Below, one piece after another: positions 37,689-46,451 of a stretch of DNA of 64,000 nt. The translations under genes and the position numbers were made by a program. The notes below the pieces were generated by a model, which saw only the letters and a list, made by a program, of their open reading frames with translations, did no database searches and had not been told where the DNA came from. The number at the start of each line of letters is the position of its first letter. Positions within the stretch are counted from its first letter, which is position 1. The stretch is from Phytohabitans houttuyneae (GTDB lineage: Bacteria > Actinomycetota > Actinomycetes > Mycobacteriales > Micromonosporaceae): contig NZ_BLPF01000002.1 of assembly GCF_011764425.1 (NCBI RefSeq), forward strand, positions 558,997 to 622,996. The letters run 5' to 3'.

Positions 37689-38078
37689 TCACGTGCGAAG
37701 TCGCAGCCGGCGCAGCGGCTCGCCGCTGATGGCGCACCGTCGCGCGGGCGAGCCGTCCGGCGGCTCGACCCGGCTACACACGCCGTGCGGGCAGACCTCG
37801 GTGTCAAGCACCGGGTAGCCGGTCGTGCCGGGCACCTTGGGAAGCACCCGCACCGGTGTGCTCAGCCCGTCGAGACCGACCGCCGCGACAGCGTCGTCGA
37901 GGGCGTCGAGGTCGGCCGCGAGCGTCTCGCCCTCGCCGGCCGCCACCGCCGCGCGGATCCGGCTCAGGATCTCGGTGCCGCCCGCCGCCGCGATGTAGCC
38001 GTCAAGCTCGCCACTGCCATACCGGCGACACAGGCGGGCCACCCGGTCCTTGGTCCCAACCGCCTCAACCATCCGCAT
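37689..38078 (-). CDS. Small Cys-motif protein, first gene of the CHAT operon
   Basis: A 129-residue product without a known family. The N-terminal two thirds are helical with many acidic and Ala residues ('TLAADLDALDDAVAAVGLDGL'). The C-terminal part has Cys-rich sequence, 'EVCPHGVCSRVEP' followed by 'ARRCAISG', three Cys and one His within 25 residues, which could bind a metal. Two in-frame ATGs (38078 and 38072) are available and neither has a Shine-Dalgarno site. TACGCT at 38080-38085 (minus strand) would start a transcript at or next to the second ATG. The membrane-protein gene begins 48 bases downstream. Confidence 0.68.
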   Translation of the reverse strand: MRMVEAVGTKDRVARLCRRYGSGELDGYIAAAGGTEILSRIRAAVAAGEGETLAADLDALDDAVAAVGLDGLSTPVRVLPKVPGTTGYPVLDTEVCPHGVCSRVEPPDGSPARRCAISGEPLRRLRLRT

Positions 38079-38250
38079 CAGCGTAGGGCGGTGAGGCGAC
38101 CGGTCCAGGGGCTGCGGACCATCGCGGGCCGATCGCTTTCAGACACAGGCCGATCAACTGAACGGTTCTGGCATCAGTGGCCAACGTGCGCTCACCGAGG
38201 CGGCGGTAATTCGGTACCGATCGTTGCCGGGCCGGGCGTACACAGGACGG

Positions 38251-39024
38251 ATGAGTGAGGTGCGGCTGCCCGGCGGCCAGACCACGGGCGCCGTGCTGGT
38301 CGGCGATGTCGTGCACAAGCCGGCGGCGCCGTGGACGGCGACGGTGCACGCGCTGTTGCGGCATCTGGAGCACGCCGGCTTCGACGGGGCGCCGCGGGCG
38401 CTCGGCTTCGACGAGCAGGGCAGGGAGATGATCACGTACCTGCCCGGCGACACGGTCGGTGAAGACTGGCCGTGGCCGCCGTGGGTGTCCGCGGAGTCGA
38501 TGCTGATCCAGGTCGGACGGTGGCTGCGGCGGCTGCACGACGCGACGGTGGGCTTCGTGCCGCCGGCCGGGGAGCGGTGGTTCATCGGCGAGGCGGTGCG
38601 GCCGGGCCTGATCGTGGGTCACCAGGATGCCGCGCCGTACAACGCCGTGGTCGACGGCGACCGCCTGGTCGGCTTCTGCGACTGGGGTGCGGCCGGGCCG
38701 TCGACGCGCGAGTTCGACCTGGCGCTCTCGGCGCTGTGGTGGGTGCCGCTGTGCCCGCGCGACGCGGTCGAGCCGCTGGGCTTCCACGACTTCGAGGGCC
38801 GGTCCCGCCGGCTGCATCTGCTGCTCGACGCGTACGGGTACGAGGGGGACCGCGCCGCGTTCGGGGCGGTGATTGTGCAGCGGGCCCGGCGGCAGGCCGC
38901 GGCGATCCGCCGGATGGCCGAAGGCGGGGACCCGGCCGCGGCCAGGGTGATGTTCGTCGCGCGCTACTTCGAGGCGGCCGCGTCCGACGTGGAGATGCTC
39001 CCGGACACGTTCTGGGCCCGCTGA
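38251..39024 (+). CDS. Aminoglycoside phosphotransferase (APH)-like kinase
   Basis: A 257-residue small-molecule kinase of the APH fold. The catalytic loop is 'VGHQDAAPYNAVVDGDRLVG' (about 124-143), where the usual HxDxxxxN appears as His, Asp and Asn in 'HQDAAPYN', and the metal-binding Asp is in 'FCDWGAAGPSTREFDLAL'. Most chromosomal members are not resistance enzymes; the substrate is unknown. The ATG at 38251 follows AGGACGG. It is divergent from the CHAT operon across 172 bases. Confidence 0.87.
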   Translation: MSEVRLPGGQTTGAVLVGDVVHKPAAPWTATVHALLRHLEHAGFDGAPRALGFDEQGREMITYLPGDTVGEDWPWPPWVSAESMLIQVGRWLRRLHDATVGFVPPAGERWFIGEAVRPGLIVGHQDAAPYNAVVDGDRLVGFCDWGAAGPSTREFDLALSALWWVPLCPRDAVEPLGFHDFEGRSRRLHLLLDAYGYEGDRAAFGAVIVQRARRQAAAIRRMAEGGDPAAARVMFVARYFEAAASDVEMLPDTFWAR

Positions 39025-39109
39025 GATTTTTTTCCCGGGAGCTGTCGAATCCGCGGTGACCCGTTCGTGGGAGTGCGTAGGAGCACTTCTCGACGGACGG
39101 AGCGCCACC

Positions 39110-40644
39110 ATGAAACCGACGACAGCCACCGCCGCCCCGGCCCGGGCCGGCCGCCGCGAGTGGACGGGGCTGGCCGTGCTGGCCCTCCCCACGCTGCTGC
39201 TCGCGCTCGATGTGAGCGTCCTCTACCTCGCCCTTCCGCAGGTCAGCGCCGACCTCGGCGCGGACGGCAACCAGACGCTGTGGATCCTGGACATCTACTC
39301 GTTCGTGCTGGCCGGCTTCCTGGTCACCATGGGGACGCTCGGCGACCGGATCGGGCGCCGGCGGCTGCTGCTGATCGGGGCGGCCGCGTTCGGCGGGGCG
39401 TCGGTCCTCGCCGCGTACTCGACAAGCGCCGAGATGCTCATCGCCACCCGCGCCCTGCTCGGCCTGGCCGGCGCGACGCTGATGCCCTCGACGATGGCGC
39501 TGATCCGCAACATGTTTCCCGACCCGAAGCAGATGGGCACCGCGATCGGCATCTGGTTCACCTGCTTCATGGGCGGGATGGCGATCGGCCCGCTGGTCGG
39601 CGGGGCGCTGCTGGAGCGGTTCTGGTGGGGCTCGGCGTTCCTGCTCGGCGTGCCGTTCATGGCGTTGCTGCTGGTCGTCGGCCCGGCGCTGCTGCCGGAG
39701 TACCGCGCGCCCGGCGCCGGCCGCCTCGACCTGGCCAGCGTCGGCCTGTCGCTGGCCGCGATCCTGCCCGCGATCTACGGCCTCAAGGAACTGGCCCGAG
39801 CCGGGTGGGACCCGGCAGCCGCCGGCGCCGTCGTGGTCGGGCTCGCCTTCGGCCTGATCTTCGTACGCCGCCAGCGCTCCCTCGCCGACCCCCTGCTCGA
39901 CCTGCGCCTTTTCGGGTACCGCGCGTTCCGCTCGGCGCTGAGCGTCTACCTGCTCACCGGCGTGGTGATGGCGGGCGTGTCGCTGATGTCCACCGTGTAC
40001 CTGCAGTCGGTGCTCGAGCTGTCCACCCTGCGCGCCGGGCTCTGGCTGCTGCCGCACAACGTGGCGCTCGCCGCCGGCTTCCTGGCCGCGCCGCGGCTGG
40101 CCGCCCGCTTCCGGCCGGTGTACGTGATGGCGGCCGGCATGGTGGTCGCCGCCGCCGGGCTGGCGCTGCACCTGCTGGTCGACCCGAGCGACGGCACCAC
40201 GCCGCTGGTGGCCGGGCTGGTGCTCGCGCACGCCGGCATCTCCCTGCCGATGGCCCTGTCCGCCAACATCATCATGGGCGCGGCGCCGCCGGAGAAGGCG
40301 GGCTCGGCGGCCTCGCTGATGGAGACGAGCGCCGAGTTCGGCATCGCGATGGGCGTGGCGACGCTGGGCACCGTCGGCACGGTGATGTACCGCGGCAGCT
40401 TCGAGGCCCCGGCGGCCATACCGGCGCAGGCGGCGGAGGCGGCACGGGAGAGCATCACGGCGGCGGGCGGCGCGGCGGCGGGACTGCCCCGGCCCCGGCG
40501 GCCGAGCTGCTGCACGCGGCGCAGGCGGCGTTCACCACCGGCGTGAACGCGGTGGGCGCGATCGGCGCCGCCGTCTTCGTGGTCCTCGCCGTCATCATCT
40601 ACCGGGCCGACCGCGGTACCGGAACGTCTGAAAAGATCCGATAA
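39110..40644 (+). CDS. DHA2-family MFS drug exporter, 14-TM (frameshifted)
   Basis: About 511 residues when one base is restored. Typical proton-antiporter features: motif C region 'ALLGLAGATLMPSTMALIRN' near residue 125, motif A 'GTLGDRIGRRRLLLIG' near residue 80, and 'LDIYSFVLAGFLVTMGTL' before it. Fourteen transmembrane helices can be counted, similar to QacA/SmvA. At 40480-40482 the frame breaks; one extra G restores 'AGTAPAPAAELLHAAQAAFT' and the last helix 'VNAVGAIGAAVFVVLAVIIY'. As written the protein lacks this helix. GGACGGAG precedes the ATG. Confidence 0.88.
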
Positions 40645-40679
40645 GGGCTCGCCCCACACCAACAGGAGATGATCTTCAA

Positions 40680-41003
40680 ATGCAGTACTTCGTTTCCGTG
40701 ATCGACGACAAGAGCAACTCCGCCACGCCCGAGGAAATGGCGGCCATCGACGCGTTCAACGACCGGATCCAGGCCGAGGGCCACTGGGTCTTCGCCGGCG
40801 GCCTCGGCGCGCCCAGCACGGCCACCGTCATCGACAACCGGGGCGGGGAGGCGCTGTTCACCGACGGACCCTTCGTGGAGACGAAGGAGTTCCTCGCCGG
40901 CTTCTGGGTCATGGAGGCCCCCGACCTCGACGTGGCGCTCAAGCTCGCCGCCGAGGGGTCGAAGGCCTGCAACCGGAGGGTCGAGGTGCGGCCGTTCCTG
41001 TGA
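40680..41003 (+). CDS. YCII-related (DGPF) protein
   Basis: A 107-residue YCII/DGPF-domain protein: 'MQYFVSVIDDKSNSATPEEM' at the start and 'ALFTDGPFVETKEFLAGFWV' with the DGPF signature in the middle. These small ferredoxin-fold proteins have no firmly known function but are the standard partners of ECF42 sigma factors, whose gene overlaps this one by four bases (GTGA). CAGGAG lies before the ATG. Confidence 0.92.
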   Translation: MQYFVSVIDDKSNSATPEEMAAIDAFNDRIQAEGHWVFAGGLGAPSTATVIDNRGGEALFTDGPFVETKEFLAGFWVMEAPDLDVALKLAAEGSKACNRRVEVRPFL

Positions 41004-42232
41004 ACGCTGTCGACGTGCGGGAGGCGATCACCCGAGCGCATCACGAGGAGTGGGGACGGGTGGTCGCCGCCCTGACCAGGCGGTTCGGTGATCTCGACAT
41101 CGCCGAGGAGGCGGCGGCGGAGGCGTTCGCGACCGCCGTCGAGCGGTGGCCGGCCGACGGCGTGCCGCCCAACCCGGGTGCCTGGCTGACCACCACCGCC
41201 AACCGCAAGGCCATCGACCGCATCCGGCGCGAGAACAAGCGCGAGGACAAGCACAGGGAGGCTCAGATGGTGTACGACGACGACCCGCCCGAGCCTCCCG
41301 GCGCGATCGACGACGAGCGGCTCCGGCTGATCTTCACCTGCTGCCACCCGGCGCTGGCGGTGGAGAGCCGCGTGGCGCTGACGCTGCGCATGCTCGGCGG
41401 CCTGACCGTGCCCGAGATCGCCCGCGCCTTCCTGGTGCAGGAGACCGCGATGGGTCAGCGGATCACCCGCGCCAAGGCCAAGATCAAGGTGGCGCGCATC
41501 CCGTACCGGGTGCCGTCCACAGAGGACCTTCCGGGACGCGTCACCGGCGTGCTCGCCGTCCTGTTCCTCATCTTCAACGAGGGCTACCTGGCGACCGGCC
41601 CCGACACCGATCCGGTACGTCACGACCTCACCGCCGAGGCCATCCGGCTCACCCGCCTGATCCGTGCCCTCCTGCCGCAGGACGGCGAGGTGGCTGGGCT
41701 GCTGGCGCTGATGCTGCTGACCGAGGCCCGCCGCACCGCCCGCGTCTCGGCCAGCGGCGAACTCGTCCCGCTCAACGAACAGGACCGCGGGGCCTGGGAC
41801 GCGGCGCTGATCGCCGAGGGGCACCGGCTGGTGCGCGAGCGCCTGGCCACCGGGATGGCGCCGGGGCGCTACCAGATCCTCGCCGCGATCAACGCCGTGC
41901 ACACCTCGGCCCGCGATGTACGCGACACCGACTGGTCGCAGATCGTCGCCCTCTACGACCAGCTCGTCAGGCTGGACGGGTCGCCGATCATCGTCCTGAA
42001 CCGGGCCGTCGCGGTCGCCGAGATGGACGGCCCCGATGTGGCGCTGGCCGCCGTCGACCGGCTCGCGGACACGTTGGCCGGCTACCACGCCTACCACGTG
42101 GCCCGCGCCGACCTGCTGCGCCGGCTGGGCCGAGGTGCGGAGTCGCGCGCGGCCTACGACAAGGCCATCGAGCTGGCCGGCAACACCGCCGAGACCGCCT
42201 ACCTGACCCGCCGCCGCGACCAGCTCGGATAG
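41000..42232 (+). CDS. ECF42-type RNA polymerase sigma factor with C-terminal extension
   Basis: A 410-residue sigma factor, about twice the normal ECF length. Region 2 is at about 10-85 ('DLDIAEEAAAEAFATAVERW', 'PGAWLTTTANRKAIDRIRRE'); region 4 at about 110-170 ('GGLTVPEIARAFLVQETAMG'). The extension has SnoaL/TPR-like helices and the ECF42 landmark 'LFLIFNEGYLAT'; it is reported in this group to modulate activity. The GTG start at 41000 overlaps the stop of the YCII-related gene. The two are the classic ECF42 pair, and the MFS exporter just upstream may belong to the same transcript. Confidence 0.92.
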   Translation: MNAVDVREAITRAHHEEWGRVVAALTRRFGDLDIAEEAAAEAFATAVERWPADGVPPNPGAWLTTTANRKAIDRIRRENKREDKHREAQMVYDDDPPEPPGAIDDERLRLIFTCCHPALAVESRVALTLRMLGGLTVPEIARAFLVQETAMGQRITRAKAKIKVARIPYRVPSTEDLPGRVTGVLAVLFLIFNEGYLATGPDTDPVRHDLTAEAIRLTRLIRALLPQDGEVAGLLALMLLTEARRTARVSASGELVPLNEQDRGAWDAALIAEGHRLVRERLATGMAPGRYQILAAINAVHTSARDVRDTDWSQIVALYDQLVRLDGSPIIVLNRAVAVAEMDGPDVALAAVDRLADTLAGYHAYHVARADLLRRLGRGAESRAAYDKAIELAGNTAETAYLTRRRDQLG

Positions 42233-42242
42233 GCGACGCTGA

Positions 42243-42869
42243 TCAGCCGCCGCCCTCGGACGACGCGTATTTCGCCGCGATCGCCTTCTGCAGCCCTTTG
42301 GCCGCCGCCGGCACGCTGGCCTTGGTCAGCTCGGCGATCCGCTTACGATTTGCCCGGCGCTGCCGCCAGCCGAAGACGGTGCGCAGCTGACCGGCGGCCG
42401 CCAGCGCGACCGTCGCCGCGTCGCGCGAGTCGACAGTGCGGGCCCGCAGCGCCTCGGCCACCCGGGCGTGCAGCTGATCGATCAGCCGCCGGTCGCGCAC
42501 GACGATCCGGCGCGCGGGGAAGATGCCGAACACCCGCCGCCGCTCGACGCTGATGATCCGGGCCGCCACCAGCCGCCGCTCCACCGCGGCCCGCGCCTTG
42601 CCGCGGCCCCGCTCGGTCCAGTACTGCCACCGGCGCGGCTTGGCCGACGCCCCGACCTCGGCCAGCACCTCGCGCAGCAGCGACTCGGTGACCTCCGGCC
42701 GCCGCGACGAGGCGAGGGTGGCCCGGCCACGCTCGTCGACCAGCACGCCGCGCAGCTCCAGCTCGGCCAGCGCGGCCGCGCGCACGAGCAGCCCCACGTC
42801 GATCCACCGGGCCAGCCGCTGGCGCCGTGAGTCATAGGCGAGGAGGAACATCCGCTCAGGCAGTTCCAT
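42243..42869 (-). CDS. GPP34 (GOLPH3-like) family protein
   Basis: A 208-residue GOLPH3/GPP34-domain protein: 'ERMFLLAYDSRRQRLARWID' at the start, 'LVRAAALAELELRGVLVDE' in the middle and a C-terminal helical half with 'VDSRDAATVALAAAGQL'. The eukaryotic relatives bind phosphatidylinositol 4-phosphate at the Golgi; bacterial members are common in actinomycetes and of unknown role. It converges on the ECF42 gene. Confidence 0.85.
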   Translation of the reverse strand: MELPERMFLLAYDSRRQRLARWIDVGLLVRAAALAELELRGVLVDERGRATLASSRRPEVTESLLREVLAEVGASAKPRRWQYWTERGRGKARAAVERRLVAARIISVERRRVFGIFPARRIVVRDRRLIDQLHARVAEALRARTVDSRDAATVALAAAGQLRTVFGWRQRRANRKRIAELTKASVPAAAKGLQKAIAAKYASSEGGG

Positions 42870-42912
42870 GCGCCGATGCTATCACCGTGATATCACTTTC
42901 GGATTTGCGCGC

Positions 42913-44396
42913 TCACACCACCACGCGGAGTGGTCCGAGGTCGGGGCGGTGGGCCTCGGCGCCCGCCACGGTGAGGCGCATGCCTACCTCGGGACTCCAG
43001 CTCACCGTGACCTCGACGCCGGCGAGCACCAGGCCGCGGGCCTCGAGCCATCCCAGCTCGGCCGCGGCGGGTAGCGGGTTCGCCAGGATGCCGGTGTCGT
43101 CCACGTCCAGGCCGAGCAGTCCGGACAGGATCAGGTCGGCGAAGGTGGAGTGGTTGTAGTCGCGGCCGATCTCCGCCTTGGCCGGGTCGTGGCGGCGGCG
43201 CCAGTCACGGACCCGCCAGGTTCCGGTGTCGGGGTCGAGGTCCTCGTCGAGCCAGTACCCACCGTCCGGCTGGATGTGGCAGGCCGCGTACTGGCGCAGC
43301 AGCTCGACGAAGACCGCGTCGTAGCCGGCGTGGTCGCGGGCGATCCGTGCGAGCGCGGTGAGGGCCTGGCTTGTGGCGAACGGCCAGGTGGGGCCGTTCC
43401 ACCGGCACAGGAAGCGCGGCGACGTCGAGGCGACCGTGAACCCGTAGCGCTTGTGGCGGCGTTCGGCCGTCCTCAGGCCGAACGGTCCGGCGAAGCCGTC
43501 CGGGTCGGTGAGCTGCGCGACCGCGGCGGCGGGGTCCACCTCGCCGCCGGGCAGGCCGAAGCCCCAGGGTATGAAGCCGATCAGCTCGCGGGCGTCGCGG
43601 TCGGGGGAGACCTCGGACCGCGCCGGGACGGGCAGGTCGCGATACTCCGGCGGCATCCGCCGTTCGGCGCCGACCGTCGCGAGGTACGCCTCCTCGCCGT
43701 CGGGCGACATCGGGATCGTGGTGAAGAACTGCCGCCGCGGGTCGTACAGCTCGTCGATCACCAGGCGGCGCAGCCGGTCGCGGATGCCCGCGAAGCGTGA
43801 CGCCGTGGCCTCGTCACCGGCCCGCCGGGCGATCTCCGCTATCGCGTCCGCGTTGCCGAACTGGTACGAGTTGACCGACGGGCGGAAGCCGTCGCCGCTG
43901 ATCGAAAACTCCATCGCGTCGGCCAGGTCGTGCGCCCAGTACAGCCCGGAAGGGTGGAGGCTGTCCCCTCCCACGCCGCGAAGTTGTCCACCATGCCGGG
44001 AAGAAGGTCGGCGACGCCGGCCCATCCGCGGTGCAGCCGCGCGTGCTCCCGTGCGGCCCAGGCGATCCACTCGGTGTAGCGGTGCGGTTCGGCTTCGCCA
44101 GCGGTGTACCAGAAACGCAGGTAGTCGTCGACGACGTCGGTGCGGCGCAGCCAGCGCCCTTCGAGGATGTGGTGCCCGGCGGCCGCGTTGACCGACCCGT
44201 GCGCGCGGCCCGGTCCGGGCTGCCGAAACTCGGTCACCACCCAGCCGCTCGGCCCGCGCAACGCGTGGTGGGCGAACGACTCCCAGCGATGGCGGAACAC
44301 CCGCGTCAGGAGCTCGTCGCCGCAGCGGAACTCGGGTACCGCGTCGAGCACCTCCCGGTAGTGCGGGTGGGCGCTCTGTTGATCAGCGGTACTCAC
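42913..44396 (-). CDS. MGH1-like glycoside hydrolase (alpha-glucosidase/trehalase fold, frameshifted)
   Basis: About 494 residues once one base is restored. The sequence has the (alpha/alpha)6 toroid features of MGH1/GH63-like enzymes: 'GWVVTEFRQPGPGRAHGS', 'YTEWIAWAAREHARLHRG', 'FSISGDGFRPSVNSYQFGNA', 'ELIGFIPWGFGLPGG', 'RWNGPTWPFATSQALTALA' and 'EIGRDYNHSTFADLILSGL'. It acts on alpha-linked or related oligosaccharides; exact specificity unknown. No signal peptide, so cytoplasmic. The frame breaks at the C run 43965-43968; one more base joins 'NFAAWEG' to 'DSLHPSGLYWAHDLADAM'. Confidence 0.8.
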
Positions 44397-44414
44397 CGTA
44401 AGACCCTAACCGTG

Positions 44415-44756
44415 TCAGGGGGCGAGCTCTTCGACCACGCTGGTGCCGCTGCCCGGCCGCGACTCCCACTCCCACTTCTCGTCGAGGCGAAGACGGCCGT
44501 CCGGCAGCTCGTGGATGGCTGTCACGCAGTGCCCGCCGGACGTCTCGCCCTCGTTGTTGAGCTGCACGTACCGGATGTCGAGCGTGTCACCGGCGCGGGT
44601 GCCGACGATGAAGCCGCGGACCACCGCCCCGCCGCCGTACGTCGCCCAGACCTCGCCGGCCCGCTCGTGGTACTCGAAGATGGTGTCGGCGGTGACCTCA
44701 CCGCCGACGTTCGCGACGGCGGCAAACCGTCGTCCGTCCAGCGAGGCTGCGGTCAT
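44415..44756 (-). CDS. Small beta-rich conserved protein (often mislabelled N-acetylglutamate synthase)
   Basis: A 113-residue protein with the pattern 'ETIFEYHERAGEVWATYGGG' and 'RLRLDEKWEWESRPGSGTSV', found in many short bacterial proteins annotated as 'n-acetylglutamate synthase' without an acetyltransferase motif. I see no GNAT fold. It probably forms a small antiparallel beta barrel. Function unknown. It lies 18 bases upstream of the glucosidase gene and could be cotranscribed with it. Confidence 0.7.
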   Translation of the reverse strand: MTAASLDGRRFAAVANVGGEVTADTIFEYHERAGEVWATYGGGAVVRGFIVGTRAGDTLDIRYVQLNNEGETSGGHCVTAIHELPDGRLRLDEKWEWESRPGSGTSVVEELAP

Positions 44757-44892
44757 GTCGTCGTCCCATCCTCAGCGCCGGCGGATGCCGGCGGCCCCGG
44801 CGCGACCGGCGATCGGCGGCCGCGGAAAGCAGCCTACCCAGGCAAATATCGGTGGTGTGCCGCGCTTCCCGGCTGCTACCAAGTCCCTGTGA

Positions 44893-45449
44893 ATGCCGTT
44901 GAGTCGTAGCCTGCGCACCGATCCGTACCCGATCCGCGCCGCTCGCCGGGCCGGCGCGGCCGTGCCTATTCGGGAGCGCGCGCCGCGGCGGGGGTTCGTG
45001 CATCCGGCCGGTCCCGCGGACGTCGCGCGGGTCCTGACATTCTTCGGGCCGGCGGCGACGTACGGCCTGCGCCGCGTCGAGCTGCGGCAGCGCCCGGCCG
45101 GCGGCAGCGGTGTGGCCGTGGCGGCGCTGCGGGTGCCGGGGATCGTGCTGCTGTTCGAGCAGCCCGCACCACCGTGGTCGCTGAGCGGCCGGCTCGCCGA
45201 CGTGACCGCGGCACGCCTGGCGCGCGCCGGCGCACGCGTCGCGGTGGGCGAGGCCGTCACCCGGGTCGACTGGCCCAGCGACACGCTGCGTGACTTCATG
45301 CTCTTCGACGGTCTCATGCACGAGATCGGCCACCACACGGTCCAGCACGCCGCACGCAAGCGCCGCACCCGGGCGATGCGCACCGCGGATCACGAGCGGC
45401 GCGCGGACGTGTACGCGACGCGGGCTCGCCACGCCTGGGCGGCGCGGTG
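44893..45449 (+). CDS. Putative zinc metallopeptidase-like protein (HEIGHH)
   Basis: A 185-residue protein. The C-terminal part has HExxH at H143-E144-I-G-H147 ('LMHEIGHHTVQHA') and 20 residues later 'DHERRADVYA' with Glu 168. This arrangement of HExxH plus E..AD.(F/Y)A resembles ImmA/IrrE- and M78-like gluzincins. The N-terminal 130 residues have no recognisable domain. No signal peptide and no Shine-Dalgarno site before the ATG. Its stop codon (45448-45450) shares a base with the ATG of the following SPOUT methyltransferase gene, so the two are translationally coupled. Substrate unknown. Confidence 0.7.
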
Positions 45450-46451
45450 ATGAACCCGCGGGCCCGGCTGATCGGTGACGGGATCGAAAACCCCGCCAAC
45501 GCGAAGGCGCTCGCCGAGGCCGCACGCATGTTCGCGGTGCCGTGTGGCTTCCGTGACAGCCGCGGCCTCGCTGGACACCTGCCCGGCCTGCCCACTGTGG
45601 ACACCGCGGCGTTGCTCGGCGCGGGCGGCCCGCTCGTCGCCGTGGACAACACGCCAGGGGCGGAGCCGGTGTACCGCACTGAGCGACTCCACAGTGGAGC
45701 GTCCATCGTGGTCGGCAACGAACGTCGCGGCATCCGTCCGGACGTCCTGCGCGCCGCGACGAGGACCGTGCAGATCCCGATGCCGGGCCGCGGAGTAAAC
45801 ACCCTCAACGTCGCCACCGCCGCCGCCGTGGCGCTGTACTACCTGCTCGACGCGCACGGCCGGCGCCACGTGCGCGCCCCGCGGCCGGAGTCGCACCGGC
45901 CAGCGGTGTTGTTCGGCGCGCCGCGCGACCACGTCGAGGCCGGCAGTTCGCTGCGTTCGGCGGCGGCGTTCGGCTGGCAGTCCGTGACGGTCGACGACCG
46001 CGAGAAGGTGTGGTTCGGCACGCCGCGCCCGGTCCGAAACGAGGCCCGAGCGGCTGCGCGCAGCCACCGCAACCCGCTGCGCGTCCTGCCGGCCGGCGAT
46101 GGCTGGGCGTCCATGCCCGGGTGCCGGACTGTCGTTTGTGGGCCGGACCTCGACGGCCCACCGCTGCACCGTGCGGAGCTGACCGGCCCGGGCACCCTGC
46201 TTGTCATCCCGGATGGCGACTGGAGACCCCCGCCGGACGCCGAGCGGGCCCGCGTGGCCGTGCCGGGCGTCGCCGGCCGCTACCGCCTGCTCACCGGCAT
46301 CGTGCTCGCCGAGGCGGCCCGCCAGCTCGGTGCCCGGTCGGCGAAAGCGTCCCGACCTGCCCGGCGCGGCCTTTCGTACGGCAGCGGCCTGGAGCTGGCC
46401 GCCCCGCCGGACACCGATCTCGTCCAGCCCTGGGAACTCCTCCGCTACTGA
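45450..46451 (+). CDS. Tandem SPOUT (TrmH/SpoU-like) RNA methyltransferase
   Basis: About 333 residues. The first half is a SpoU-type 2'-O-methyltransferase: motif 1 'ENPANAKALAEAARMFAVPCG', motif 2 'SIVVGNERRGI', and motif 3 'PMPGRGVNTLNVATAAAVALY', which forms the SAM-binding knot. The second half looks like another, degenerate SPOUT unit: 'VLFGAPRDHVEAGSSLRSAAAFGW' mirrors motif 1, but the knot motifs near the end are poor. The pairing of an active and a decayed domain in one chain could replace the usual homodimer (inference). The start overlaps the stop of the HEIGHH gene. An in-frame GTG lies one codon upstream. Confidence 0.78.
   Translation: MNPRARLIGDGIENPANAKALAEAARMFAVPCGFRDSRGLAGHLPGLPTVDTAALLGAGGPLVAVDNTPGAEPVYRTERLHSGASIVVGNERRGIRPDVLRAATRTVQIPMPGRGVNTLNVATAAAVALYYLLDAHGRRHVRAPRPESHRPAVLFGAPRDHVEAGSSLRSAAAFGWQSVTVDDREKVWFGTPRPVRNEARAAARSHRNPLRVLPAGDGWASMPGCRTVVCGPDLDGPPLHRAELTGPGTLLVIPDGDWRPPPDAERARVAVPGVAGRYRLLTGIVLAEAARQLGARSAKASRPARRGLSYGSGLELAAPPDTDLVQPWELLRY

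Noticed and set aside
38154-38243. Possible transposase remnant in the gap between the CHAT operon and the APH-like gene
   Set aside because: The short minus-strand translation has a helical look but no transposase motif, and no inverted repeats are present.
44415-44756. N-acetylglutamate synthase function for the 113-residue protein
   Set aside because: No acetyl-CoA binding motif or GNAT fold is visible; the label is an inherited annotation.
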